From: Caulobacter sp. UNC358MFTsu5.1
GTDB taxonomy: Bacteria > Pseudomonadota > Alphaproteobacteria > Caulobacterales > Caulobacteraceae
DNA: 64,000 bases
Assembly: GCF_000712075.1 (NCBI RefSeq)
Contig: NZ_JONW01000010.1
Span: forward strand, 60,082-124,081
Direction of reading: 5' to 3'
A model generated the notes under the pieces. The model ran no database searches. It was not told the DNA's origin and saw only the letters and a list, made by a program, of their open reading frames with translations. Shown piece after piece: positions 17,220 to 25,260 of the stretch. The translations under genes and the position numbers were made by a program. The first letter of the stretch is position 1. Every line of letters begins with the position of its first letter.

Positions 17220-17432
17220 TCAGAAGATCGCGTAGACGAACGGCGCCAGGGCCTCGACGGTGACGGCCAGGATCAGGATCGCGCCGGTCAGGCACAGGAA
17301 GACGGCCAGGGGCGCCAGCCAGCGGCGGCCCGACCGGTCACGCCAGAGGCCCTTGACGAGGTCGGCGGTCGAGCCGGCCATGCTGCCCAGCACGATCATC
17401 TGGCGATGGATGCGTCCACGACGGCGGATCAT
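17220..17432 (-). CDS. DUF5989-family small membrane protein, 70 aa
   Basis: A short protein with a basic N-terminus, the conserved TADLVKGLWRDR patch and one transmembrane helix (LAPLAVFLCLTGAILILAVTVEALAPFVYAIF, split here as about residues 40-70). This matches the DUF5989 family, known for occurring beside carbamoyltransferase genes. Its ATG overlaps the carbamoyltransferase stop (ATGA), and the methyltransferase begins 2 bp after it. Role unknown; probably a membrane adaptor for the carbamoylated product or enzyme. Confidence 0.82.
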   Translation of the reverse strand: MIRRRGRIHRQMIVLGSMAGSTADLVKGLWRDRSGRRWLAPLAVFLCLTGAILILAVTVEALAPFVYAIF

Positions 17433-19216
17433 GCGAGTTCCTCCTGTGGTTCATTCGGTTCTTGGGGGGAAGCCTGGGCCAGGGCGCGCTTGACGATCCG
17501 GGCGCGGCCGGCGACCAGGACGTCGATCCCGCAGCGCCGGAACGTCGAATAGCCCTCGACCACCCGGTTGACGATCGGCTCGCCGGCCAGGTTGAACGAG
17601 GTGTTCAGCAGCACCGGCATGCCCGAGCGGCGGCCGTAGGCTTCGAGCAGGGCGTGCAGGCGAGGAGCCATGTCGCGCTCGACGGTCTGGACCCGGGCGG
17701 TGCCGTCCACGTGGGTGACCGCCGCCAGCCGCTCGCGCCATTCGGGGCGGACGGGGAAGACGCCGGACATGAACCGCGCCAGCCGCGCCCCGGCCGGCGG
17801 CAGCTCGAAATAGCGGTCGGCCGCCTCGATCGGCACGACGGGGGCGAAGGGGCGGAACTCCTCGCGGTACTTGATGTCGCGGTTCAGCCGGTCACGCATG
17901 GCCACGTCGTGCGGCGCAGTCAGGATGCTGCGGTGGCCGAGAGCCCGGGGGCCGAATTCGAGCGCGCCCTCCATCCAGCCGACCACGCGGCCGGCGGAGA
18001 GGTCGTCGGCGGTCTGTTCGACCAGGGCCGCCTCGTCGAGGGTGGCGACCGGCAGGCCGTCCTCGCCGGCCAGGCGGGCCAGTTCGCCGTCGTCGATGGC
18101 GGGACCCCAGAACGGGTGGTCGGGCACGTCGCGGTCGGGATTGCCGAAGTGGATGCGGTCGGCGTAGAGGGCCGCCCCCAGGGCCGAGCCGGCGTCGCCG
18201 GGGGCGGGCGGCACGAACAGGCGCTCAAAGCCGCTCTCGGCCAAGATGCGGGCGTTGGCCACGCCGTTCAGCGCCACCCCGCCGCCCAGGCACAGGTCGG
18301 GCAGACCGGTGTCGGCGTGGAGGCGGCGGGTCATGTCGACCAGGATCTCCTCCAGCACCGCCTGGACGCTGGCGGCGACGTCGGCGAAGCGGCGGCCCTC
18401 GGGCGTGGCCAGGTCGATCGGCTCGTAGGCCTGGCGGGGTGGACCGAACAGGTCGACGAAGCGCTTCGAGTACGAGCGGGCGACCGTCGTGTGGAAGGCG
18501 AAATAGTCCAGGTCCAGGGCGAAGGCGCCGTCGCCGGTGCGGCGGATGACCTTGCGGACCTGGTCGGCCATGGTCGGCCGGCCGTAGGCGGCCAGGCCCA
18601 TGACCTTGTACTCGCCCTCGTTGACCGCGAAGCCGAGATAGGCGGTGAAGGTCGAGTACAGCATGCCCAGCGAGTGGGGGAACCGCACCTCGCGGTCGAG
18701 GACGAGGCTGGTCGGGCCGCCCGGCGTCCGCTGGCCCCGCCCGACGGTCAGGGTGGCCCATTCGCCGACCCCGTCGGTGGTCATGATCGCCGCATGGCGG
18801 GTGGGGGCGGTCAGGAAGGCCGCGGCGGCGTGCGACTGGTGGTGCTCGGTGAACAGCACCTTGTCGCGGCCCACGCCCAGCTGGGCGGTGATCAGGCCGC
18901 GCACCCAGGCCTTCTCGCCCAGGCTGTTCTTCATGGCGTGGGCGAAGGCGCCCCGGCCGTGGGGGAAGGCGCGCAGGGCGCTGACCAGGATGCGGTCGAA
19001 CTTCAGCATCGGCCGCTCGTAGAAGACCACGGCGTCCAGGTCCTCGGGCTCGAGGCCGGCGCTGTCCAGGCACCACTCGATGGCCTCCAGCGGGAAGGCC
19101 GCGTCGTTCTTGCGGCGCGACAGGCGCTCCTGCTGCACGGCGCCGACCGGCAGGCCGTCCACCACCAGGGCTGCGGCGGCGTCGTGATAGTGGGCCGAGA
19201 CGCCGAGGATCTTCAT
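17429..19216 (-). CDS. Carbamoyltransferase (NodU/TobZ/CmcH family)
   Basis: A 595-residue O-carbamoyltransferase using carbamoyl phosphate and ATP. The N-terminus MKILGVSAHYHDAAAALV begins a Kae1-like domain; the metal/ATP-site His cluster TEHHQSHAAAAF is at residues 123-133 and MTTDGVGEWATL at 146-156. LCLGGGVALNGVANARI and FVPPAPGDAGSALGAAL continue this domain. The C-terminal Carbam_trans_C domain shows GPRALGHRSILTAP, KYREEFRPFAPVVP, HVDGTARVQTV and LNTSFNLAGEPIV. ATG at 19216 overlaps the ferritin-like stop by one base (TGATG). The open frame extending to 19918 is an antiparallel shadow of that gene. The acceptor, a sugar or secondary metabolite hydroxyl, is unknown. Confidence 0.92.
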   Translation of the reverse strand: MKILGVSAHYHDAAAALVVDGLPVGAVQQERLSRRKNDAAFPLEAIEWCLDSAGLEPEDLDAVVFYERPMLKFDRILVSALRAFPHGRGAFAHAMKNSLGEKAWVRGLITAQLGVGRDKVLFTEHHQSHAAAAFLTAPTRHAAIMTTDGVGEWATLTVGRGQRTPGGPTSLVLDREVRFPHSLGMLYSTFTAYLGFAVNEGEYKVMGLAAYGRPTMADQVRKVIRRTGDGAFALDLDYFAFHTTVARSYSKRFVDLFGPPRQAYEPIDLATPEGRRFADVAASVQAVLEEILVDMTRRLHADTGLPDLCLGGGVALNGVANARILAESGFERLFVPPAPGDAGSALGAALYADRIHFGNPDRDVPDHPFWGPAIDDGELARLAGEDGLPVATLDEAALVEQTADDLSAGRVVGWMEGALEFGPRALGHRSILTAPHDVAMRDRLNRDIKYREEFRPFAPVVPIEAADRYFELPPAGARLARFMSGVFPVRPEWRERLAAVTHVDGTARVQTVERDMAPRLHALLEAYGRRSGMPVLLNTSFNLAGEPIVNRVVEGYSTFRRCGIDVLVAGRARIVKRALAQASPQEPNEPQEELA

Positions 19217-19947
19217 CAGTATTGCCGCTTCAGGGCCGCGCCGTTGCGCTCGGCGGCGATCGGGCTCCAGCCCTCGGGCTCGCGGCGCTGGGCGCGGCGG
19301 GCCATCAGGGCGAAGGGCGGCAGCAGCACGAAGTACTGCAGGGTCAGCACCACCGTGCCGATCACCGAGGCCAGGGCGCCGGCGAACCGCAGGTACAGCG
19401 ACCACAGGCGGCGCAGGCGGGCCATCCACAGCAGGCGTCCGTGGTCCTTCGGCGCGACGCGCAGCAGCTGGGCGTGGGTGTAGTTCATGTGGAACGCCTC
19501 GTCGTGGCACACCTTCTCGAAGACCTCGCGGGTCGGCGGATCGCCGTCGAGCACGGCGATGTAGTGCGTGAAGTCGCGGGCGGCGGCCTTTTCGGACAGG
19601 TGCAGGAAGGCCAGCAGCGCGCCGTCGGCTTCCTGCTCGACCCGCAGGTCGTCCAGGCCGCGCTCGCCCGGGGCCAGCCAGTCGGTGTTGGCGGGACCGT
19701 CCGACCCGCGAGGAAGGCCGGACAGCAGCGCCAGGCCGCGCTGGCGGAACAGGCCGGCGTGACGCTGCTCGTCCAGGGCGTGGACCAGGAACAGGCGGCG
19801 GAGGAGGGGGTCTTTCGTCTGCTCGGCGGCCCGGACCAGGTCGCGGCCCCCGTCCGCCTCCACCTCCGCGAAGCGCAGGAGATTGTTGGCGCGCCGCCGG
19901 GCGTCGCGCCAGACCCATCGGTGGACCGATGACAGCGGGGATTGCAT
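19216..19947 (-). CDS. Ferritin-like diiron-type protein with C-terminal membrane segment
   Basis: A 243-residue helical protein. Ferritin-like carboxylate-bridged diiron ligands can be placed: Glu in LLRFAEVEADGG (about 28-30), ExxH in DEQRHAGL (E60, H63), Glu in HLSEKAAARDF (119) and a second ExxH in HDEAFHMNYTH (E150, H153). A hydrophobic C-terminal stretch (about 187-211, LASVIGTVVLTLQYFVLLPP) suggests membrane anchoring. The start at 19947 is chosen for AAGGGA ten bases upstream; an in-frame ATG at 19983 is possible. It heads the operon with the carbamoyltransferase. It could be an oxygenase, desaturase-like enzyme or hydroxylase; substrate unknown. Confidence 0.78.
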   Translation of the reverse strand: MQSPLSSVHRWVWRDARRRANNLLRFAEVEADGGRDLVRAAEQTKDPLLRRLFLVHALDEQRHAGLFRQRGLALLSGLPRGSDGPANTDWLAPGERGLDDLRVEQEADGALLAFLHLSEKAAARDFTHYIAVLDGDPPTREVFEKVCHDEAFHMNYTHAQLLRVAPKDHGRLLWMARLRRLWSLYLRFAGALASVIGTVVLTLQYFVLLPPFALMARRAQRREPEGWSPIAAERNGAALKRQY

Positions 19948-20003
19948 GGGGCAGGGTCCCTTCTGTCGGTCATCCAATATCATCCGCGAGGGAGGATCAA
20001 CAC

Positions 20004-21224
20004 TTGGCTGAGCGGGCCAAAGGCCCCGTCGCCGCGCCGTCGAGGGCGCGCGGCCTGGTCGCCGAGCTGGTCGTGGTCGTGCTCGGCCTGGCCCTGCTGG
20101 GCTGGGCCGCGGCGGCCGACACGCACTGGCTGGACCGGCACGTGCTGCCGGACTTCTACACCCCCCGCGAACGGCAGGTCCTGATCCTGAACCTCCTGCG
20201 CGGGGCGGCGGCGGCCCTGGGTCTGGCGCTGGTCTTCGTCGTGCGGCCGTGGGCCGGCCGGAAGCTGACGGACACGACCTCGGCCCGCCTGGCCTACGAC
20301 GTCGCCCCCATGGCCCTGGCGGTGGCGCTGTCGCTGGCGGCCAGCGAGTTCCTGCTGTCGCGCCTGCCCTGGCTGGGGACCCAGGAGGTGCCGGCCCCGC
20401 GCGAGCCGCTGCGCCAACGCGATCCCCGCCTGGGCTGGGTGTTCGTCCCTTCGCGCGAAGGCGTCGGACGACTGGGCGGCCGCGACATCGCCTACGCCTT
20501 CGACGCCGAAGGCCATCGCGTCCGCCGTCTGGGCGACCAGGTGGACTACGCCCGGCCGACCATCCTGTTCACGGGCGAGTCCGTCATGGTCGGCCACGGC
20601 CTGACGTGGGAGGAGTCGCTGCCCGCCCAGGTCGAAGCCCTGACGGGCGTGCAGAGCGCCAACCTCGCGGTCGAGGGCTACGCCACCGACCAGTCCTATC
20701 TGCGGCTGCGCGACGAGCAGGCCGACTTCCGGCGCCCCGTGGCGGTGGTCGCCCTGTTCATGCCGTCCCTGCTGCGCCGGACCCTGGACCGTGACCGACC
20801 GCACCTCAGCCGCTCCCTGGCCGTCCGCCCGCCGACCCCTTCGCTGAAACTGGCCGAGGTGGCGCGGCGGGCGATCCCCTATCGCTCCGAGCGCAGCATC
20901 GACCGGGGCGTGGCCATCAGCCGGGCCGCCCTGGCCGACACCGTCGCCCTGGCCCGGCAACGGGGCGCCGTTCCGTTGATCCTGGTCCCGCAGATGCGGC
21001 CGGAGACGCCGGTCGAGGCCGACCTGCGCCGCCGCGTCCTCGACGGGGCGGACCTGCCCTACATGATCGTGCGGATCGATCCCGCCTGGCTGATCCCCCA
21101 CAATCGCCATCCCGACGCCCGGGCCTCGCGGGCCATGGCCAAGGCGGTGGCCGGTTATCTGGCGGCGCGGGGCGTATCGAGCGCCTCATCAAGCGCCTCA
21201 GGGAACCGCGTCACGTCGAACTAG
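20004..21224 (+). CDS. Membrane-anchored SGNH/GDSL-like hydrolase
   Basis: A 406-residue protein. The TTG start at 20004 has GGGAGGA eight or so bases before it. Three hydrophobic segments span about residues 18-125 (LVAELVVVVLGLALLGWAAA; LLRGAAAALGLALVFVV; APMALAVALSLAASEFLL). The remainder is an SGNH-type domain: TILFTGESVMVGHGL carries the block I Ser (GES for GDS), SANLAVEGYATDQSYLRL resembles block II/III, and IPHNRHPDARASRAMAKAV gives the terminal Asp/His-like block V. Such proteins act as esterases or acetyltransferase partners on glycans. It is divergent from the ferritin-like/carbamoyltransferase operon with a 56-bp gap, so probably part of the same locus. Confidence 0.8.
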   Translation: MAERAKGPVAAPSRARGLVAELVVVVLGLALLGWAAAADTHWLDRHVLPDFYTPRERQVLILNLLRGAAAALGLALVFVVRPWAGRKLTDTTSARLAYDVAPMALAVALSLAASEFLLSRLPWLGTQEVPAPREPLRQRDPRLGWVFVPSREGVGRLGGRDIAYAFDAEGHRVRRLGDQVDYARPTILFTGESVMVGHGLTWEESLPAQVEALTGVQSANLAVEGYATDQSYLRLRDEQADFRRPVAVVALFMPSLLRRTLDRDRPHLSRSLAVRPPTPSLKLAEVARRAIPYRSERSIDRGVAISRAALADTVALARQRGAVPLILVPQMRPETPVEADLRRRVLDGADLPYMIVRIDPAWLIPHNRHPDARASRAMAKAVAGYLAARGVSSASSSASGNRVTSN

Positions 21225-21290
21225 GGGAAACCCGGATGGACCCTGGCCCTCGGCCCCGCGACTCTCGCGTCCGACCGCCAACCCGCCGGG

Positions 21291-21950
21291 ATGCGTATGA
21301 TCATGTCCACCAAGCCGGCCAAGGACGTCCCCAAGCGCCCCGCGCGCATCGAGCTGCCGCCCGTGCCGCCGTTGCCGCAGGTGAGCGACAAGCCCGAAGT
21401 CGCCTCGACCCAGTACTCCACCCACCGCACCAAGCTCTCGACCTTCCGGACCCAGCTGTCGGAGCACCGGACCGACCTGTCGGAATACCGCACCGACCTG
21501 TCGACCTTCCGGACCGACCTCTCCACCCACCGCACCGAGATGTCGATGCGGCGCACCGGCATGTCGTTCCAGCGCACGCGGATGAGCGACGACCGGACCC
21601 TGATGTCGGTGATCCGAACCTCGCTGTCGCTGATCGGCTTCGGCTTCACGATCTACCAGACGTTCCAGAAGCTCCATGACGCGGGCACGATCGCCAACCC
21701 CAACGCCCCGCGCAATTTCGGCGTCATCCTGGTGCTGCTGGGCATCGTCATGCTGATCGTCGGCATGGTCCACCACGTGCAGTTCATGCTGGAGCTGAAG
21801 AAGACCCGGCAGGACATGAAGCGGAACGGGCTGGTCCATGCGGACAGCCGGTTCCCGGTCTCGGTCACCTTCATGGTCTCGCTGGGCCTGCTGCTGCTGG
21901 GCTTCGCGGCGATCGCCAACATGGTCTTCAGCGTGGCGGTGTTCGGGTAG
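21291..21950 (+). CDS. DUF202/YidH-type membrane protein with ten tandem RT heptads
   Basis: A 219-residue protein. Residues 1-42 are Pro-rich. Residues 43-112 are ten consecutive seven-residue units of form S-x-x-R-T-x-[L/M] (STHRTKL, STFRTQL, SEHRTDL and so on), the last running directly into the first membrane helix (SLSLIGFGFTIYQTF). Two more helices follow (FGVILVLLGIVMLIVGMVHHV; VTFMVSLGLLLLGFAAIAN). The ERTxLAxxRTxL start of DUF202 proteins normally has about two or three such units, so this is an extreme expansion. The start could be 21291, 21297 or 21303; none has a strong Shine-Dalgarno. Function of DUF202 is unknown. Confidence 0.82.
   Translation: MRMIMSTKPAKDVPKRPARIELPPVPPLPQVSDKPEVASTQYSTHRTKLSTFRTQLSEHRTDLSEYRTDLSTFRTDLSTHRTEMSMRRTGMSFQRTRMSDDRTLMSVIRTSLSLIGFGFTIYQTFQKLHDAGTIANPNAPRNFGVILVLLGIVMLIVGMVHHVQFMLELKKTRQDMKRNGLVHADSRFPVSVTFMVSLGLLLLGFAAIANMVFSVAVFG
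21417..21626 (+). repeat. Ten tandem 21-bp units encoding SxxRTx[L/M]
   Basis: Each 21-base unit encodes one heptad of the DUF202 protein. Ser, Arg-Thr and Leu/Met are invariant while the second, third and sixth residues vary. DNA units are similar (TCGxxxxxxCGxACxxxCTG/ATG) but not identical, so this is an old expansion under protein-level selection rather than a recent slippage tract. Confidence 0.85.
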
Positions 21951-21958
21951 TCGAGCCA

Positions 21959-21987
21959 AAGGTCCTCCCCCTCAGGGGGAGGACCTT
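21959..21987. terminator. Bidirectional terminator-like hairpin
   Basis: AAGGTCCTCCCCC (21959-21971) and GGGGGAGGACCTT (21975-21987) form a perfect 13-bp stem with loop TCA, followed by ATTT. It lies between convergent genes (DUF202 stop 21950; DUF1080 stop 21986) and slightly overlaps the latter's stop codon. Confidence 0.75.
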
Positions 21988-22849
21988 ATTTCACCTTCGG
22001 CAGGCTGGTGATCGGCTCGATCACGATGTCGCGGAAGAAGGTCTCGGCGCCTTCCGACTGCAGCTGGATCGCGCCGTGGGTCAGGGGGCGGCCGTCGGCC
22101 TTCAGGTCGCGGACCTCGAGCACGGGCACGCCGTTGACAACGTGGACGGCGCGGTCGCCCAGCACGTAGAGGTCCAGGGTGTTCCATTCGCCGGCGGGAT
22201 TCTCGGCGTCGCTGTAGGCCTCGACGTTCCAGTTGCCCGTGCCGCCCTGGACCGTCTGGACCCGGCCGCCGGGCGTGAACCGCAGCTTGGGCGGGATCAG
22301 GGCGGGATCGTCGACGGCGTCTGTCGTGGTGCTGATCGCCTCGCCGACGGGCACGACCATGCCGATCGAGCCGGTCATGATCTCGAACTCCACCGCCTGG
22401 CTCCAGGTGCCCCAGACCGCGCCGGGCGCGCCGTGGCTGTGATAGAGCAGGCCGTTGTTGGGCGCCTGGGTCTCGCGCGGCGCCCAGCGGCCCTTGCCCC
22501 ACTTGTACTGGAGCCGCAGGTGGTAATCGTGGAAGTCGCCGCGACGGACCAGGCTGCCCCAGGTCCTGCCGTTGACATAGAGCGCCGGGCGGCCGTCCTC
22601 GACCACCACCTTGAAGATGTCGGCGCTCTGGGCGCCGACGCCGATCGGGGCGACGGGCGGACGCTTGTAGGTCAGGGCCGGGTCGGCGTAGCCGAGCCAG
22701 GCGTCCCAGTCCTTCAGGTCCTTGCCGTTGAACAGCGTGACGGCGGGGCCGGCGGCCTTGGGCACGTCGGCCAGGGTCAGGGGCTTGCTCGGCGCGGCGA
22801 GGGCGGGCGTGGCGGCCAGCGCCAGGGTGAAGGCCAGGGTCTTGAACAT
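21986..22849 (-). CDS. Exported DUF1080 (3-keto-disaccharide hydrolase-like) protein
   Basis: A 287-residue exported protein. Residues 1-19 are a signal peptide ending ALAA. The mature part is a concanavalin-like jelly-roll of the DUF1080 family: VTLFNGKDLKDWDAWL at the start, GDFHDYHLRLQYKWG, APNNGLLYHSHG and WNTLDLYVLGDRAVHVVNG, with a closing GAIQLQSEGAETFFRDIVIEPI. Family members cleave or bind oligosaccharides, including 3-keto-glucosides. Start at 22849 has GGGAGG just upstream; the longer open frame shadows eutB. Confidence 0.88.
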   Translation of the reverse strand: MFKTLAFTLALAATPALAAPSKPLTLADVPKAAGPAVTLFNGKDLKDWDAWLGYADPALTYKRPPVAPIGVGAQSADIFKVVVEDGRPALYVNGRTWGSLVRRGDFHDYHLRLQYKWGKGRWAPRETQAPNNGLLYHSHGAPGAVWGTWSQAVEFEIMTGSIGMVVPVGEAISTTTDAVDDPALIPPKLRFTPGGRVQTVQGGTGNWNVEAYSDAENPAGEWNTLDLYVLGDRAVHVVNGVPVLEVRDLKADGRPLTHGAIQLQSEGAETFFRDIVIEPITSLPKVK

Positions 22850-22936
22850 GGGTCCTCCCGCGCCCCTTCTCCGAGGCCGGCGGCAAGGTATCTGACAGCG
22901 TTGTCGGTTCAAGCGCCATGAGGTCGTAGATGCGGC

Positions 22937-22964
22937 CGGAGACAGGTCCGTGGACCTGTCTCCG
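22937..22964. repeat. Palindrome CGGAGACAGGTCC / GGACCTGTCTCCG
   Basis: Perfect 13-bp arms (22937-22949 and 22952-22964) with a 2-base centre, in the divergent space between the DUF1080 gene and eutB. The GGxGACA...TGTCxCC ends relate it to the other palindromes. As it lies in a promoter region it could also be an operator. Confidence 0.7.
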
Positions 22965-23059
22965 TCAATGCCCGCGGAAACGGCAGCTTGGCTCCGCAAC
23001 CACCCCGGTCCTTTGGCGTCCGCTTCCCAGCCGCGCTTATCGGCGCCACCCTCGCCGCC

Positions 23060-24442
23060 ATGGCCTATCGCGCGACCCTGGGCGGAACCACCTGGACCTT
23101 CGAGAGCCTGGCCGACCTGATGGCCAAGGCCTCGCCGCCGCGTTCGGGCGACGCCCTGGCGGGGATCGCCGCGACCAGCGCCCAGCAGAACGTCGCCGCC
23201 AAGACGGCCCTGGCCGACCTGCCGCTGAAGGCCTTCCTGGACCAGGCCCTGGTGTCCTACGAGGCCGACGAGGTCACGCGCCTGATCCTCGACGGCCACG
23301 ACGCGGCGGCCTTCGCGCCGGTGGCGTCGCTGACCGTGGGCGCGTTCCGCGACTGGCTGCTGTCGGAGCTGGCCACGCCCGCCGCCCTGGCCGCCCTGGC
23401 GCCGGGCCTGACGCCCGAAATGGCGGCGGCGGTCAGCAAGCTGATGCGCAACCAGGACCTGATCCTGGCCGCCTCCAAGCGCCAGGTGACGACGCGGTTC
23501 CGCAACACCATCGGCCTGCCCGGGACCATGGCCGTGCGGCTGCAGCCCAACCATCCGACCGACGACCCGGCCGGGATCACCGCCTCGATCCTGGACGGCC
23601 TGCTGTACGGTTGCGGCGACGCGGTGATCGGCATCAACCCGGCCAGCGACAGCCTGTCGGTGCTGGGCGACCTGACCCGGCTGATGGACGACCTGATCCG
23701 GCGGTTCGAGATCCCGACCCAGTCCTGCGTCCTGACCCACGTGACCACGGCCATCCAGCTGATCGAGCGCGGCGCGCCGGTCGACCTGGTGTTCCAGTCG
23801 ATCGCGGGGACGCAGGCCGCCAACGCCAGCTTCGGCGTCACCCTGGAGCTGCTGCGCGAGGGGCTGGAGGCGGGGCGGTCGCTGAACCGGGGAACCGTCG
23901 GCGACAACGTCATGTACTTCGAGACCGGCCAGGGCTCGGCCCTGTCGGCCGGCGCGCATCACGGCGTGGACCAGCAGACGCTGGAGGCCAGGGCCTACGG
24001 CGTGGCCCGCGCCTTCGAGCCGCTGCTGGTCAACAGCGTGGTCGGCTTCATCGGCCCCGAATACCTCTACGACGGCAAGCAGATCATCCGGGCCGGGCTG
24101 GAGGACCACTTCTGCGGCAAGCTTCTGGGCGCGCCGCTGGGGGTGGACGTCTGCTACACCAACCACGCCGAGGCCGACCAGGACGACATGGACAGCCTGC
24201 TGACCCTGCTGGCCACGGCGGGCGTCACCTTCGTGATGGGCGTGCCGGGCGCCGACGACGTGATGCTGAACTACCAGTCCACCTCGTTCCACGACGCCCT
24301 CTATGTCCGCGAGCTCTTGAGCCTGAAACGGGCGCCGGAGTTCGAGGCCTGGCTGGAGCGGGCGCGGATCGTCGGGGCGGATGGACGCCTGGCGCCCCGG
24401 GCCGCCGGCCATCCGCTGCTGACCGCCGGGCGCGTCGGATGA
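23060..24442 (+). CDS. eutB: Ethanolamine ammonia-lyase, large subunit
   Basis: The adenosylcobalamin-dependent catalytic subunit that converts ethanolamine to acetaldehyde and ammonia. Signatures include MAYRATLGGTTWTFESLADL at the start, KASPPRSGDALAGIAA, RFRNTIGLPGTMAVRLQPNHP, YGCGDAVIGINPASDS, the MYFETGQGSALSAGAHHGVDQ active-site region and CYTNHAEADQDDMD. Start at 23060 is chosen because EutB proteins begin here; an in-frame start 24 codons upstream adds an atypical leader. Length 460 fits. eutC follows with ATGA overlap. No microcompartment genes are present, so this is a simple, non-compartmented ethanolamine pathway. Confidence 0.95.
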   Translation: MAYRATLGGTTWTFESLADLMAKASPPRSGDALAGIAATSAQQNVAAKTALADLPLKAFLDQALVSYEADEVTRLILDGHDAAAFAPVASLTVGAFRDWLLSELATPAALAALAPGLTPEMAAAVSKLMRNQDLILAASKRQVTTRFRNTIGLPGTMAVRLQPNHPTDDPAGITASILDGLLYGCGDAVIGINPASDSLSVLGDLTRLMDDLIRRFEIPTQSCVLTHVTTAIQLIERGAPVDLVFQSIAGTQAANASFGVTLELLREGLEAGRSLNRGTVGDNVMYFETGQGSALSAGAHHGVDQQTLEARAYGVARAFEPLLVNSVVGFIGPEYLYDGKQIIRAGLEDHFCGKLLGAPLGVDVCYTNHAEADQDDMDSLLTLLATAGVTFVMGVPGADDVMLNYQSTSFHDALYVRELLSLKRAPEFEAWLERARIVGADGRLAPRAAGHPLLTAGRVG

Positions 24443-25260
24443 GCGCCCCCCCTTCACTTCCAGGCGTCACGCCCGATCCCTGGACCGCCCTGCGCCGCCA
24501 CACGCCGGCCCGTATCGCCCTGGGGCGGACGGGCTCCAGCCTGCCGACCTCCGAGGTGCTGGGTTTCGCCCTGGCCCACGCCCAGGCCCGGGACGCGGTC
24601 CACGCCCCGTTCGAGGCCGAGGCGACGGCGGAGGCGATCCAGGCCCTGGGGCTGGAGACCGTGATCGTCGACAGCGCCGCGCCGGACCGGGCGTCCTATC
24701 TGCGCCGGCCCGACCTGGGGCGGACCCTGTCGGAGACCGGCCGCGCCGCCCTGGTGGCCCGGACGCGCGGGGCCTGCGACCTGGCGATCGTGGTCGCCGA
24801 CGGCCTGTCCAGCACCGCCGTCCACGCCCACGCCGCGCCCCTGATCGAGGCCCTGCTGCCGGCGGTGCGGGCGGCGGGCTGGCGGCTGGCTCCGGTGATC
24901 GTCGCCCGCCAGGCCCGCGTGGCGCTGGGCGACGCGGTCGGCGAGCTGCTGGGCGCGCGGCTGGCGATCCTGCTGGTCGGCGAGCGGCCGGGCCTGTCGT
25001 CGCCCGACAGCCTGGGGGCCTACATCACCTTCGCGCCCAAGGTCGGACGCAGCGACGCCGAGCGCAACTGCGTGTCGAACATCCGCGCCGAGGGGCTGAG
25101 CTACGAGGCGGCGGCGTTCAAGCTGGCCTGGCACGCCCGCGAGGCCTTGCGGCTGGGCCTGACCGGCGTGGGCCTGAAGGACGAGAGCGACATCGCCGCC
25201 CTCGAGGCCGTCACGCCCCCGCGTATCGCTCCAGCAGGATCGCGATCGCCGACAGGCTGA
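24439..25260 (+). CDS. eutC: Ethanolamine ammonia-lyase, small subunit
   Basis: Partner of EutB that completes the cobalamin site. Typical segments are WTALRRHTPARIALGRTGSSLPTSEVLGFALAHAQARDAVH (split across residues 14-55), the RRPDLGRTLSETGR motif, VVADGLSSTAVHAHA, VGERPGLSSPDSLGAYIT and the Cys-containing RNCVSNIRAEGLSYE. Length 273 is normal. Its 3' end overlaps the convergent AEC transporter gene by about 50 bp, so the last residues (PPRIAPAGSRSPTG) may be poorly conserved. Confidence 0.93.
   Translation: MSAPPSLPGVTPDPWTALRRHTPARIALGRTGSSLPTSEVLGFALAHAQARDAVHAPFEAEATAEAIQALGLETVIVDSAAPDRASYLRRPDLGRTLSETGRAALVARTRGACDLAIVVADGLSSTAVHAHAAPLIEALLPAVRAAGWRLAPVIVARQARVALGDAVGELLGARLAILLVGERPGLSSPDSLGAYITFAPKVGRSDAERNCVSNIRAEGLSYEAAAFKLAWHAREALRLGLTGVGLKDESDIAALEAVTPPRIAPAGSRSPTG

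Noticed and set aside
17462..19483. Very long plus-strand open frame opposite the carbamoyltransferase
   Set aside because: Rich in Gly, Val, Asp and His with no motif or ribosome site; it is the antisense of a clear carbamoyltransferase in high-GC DNA.
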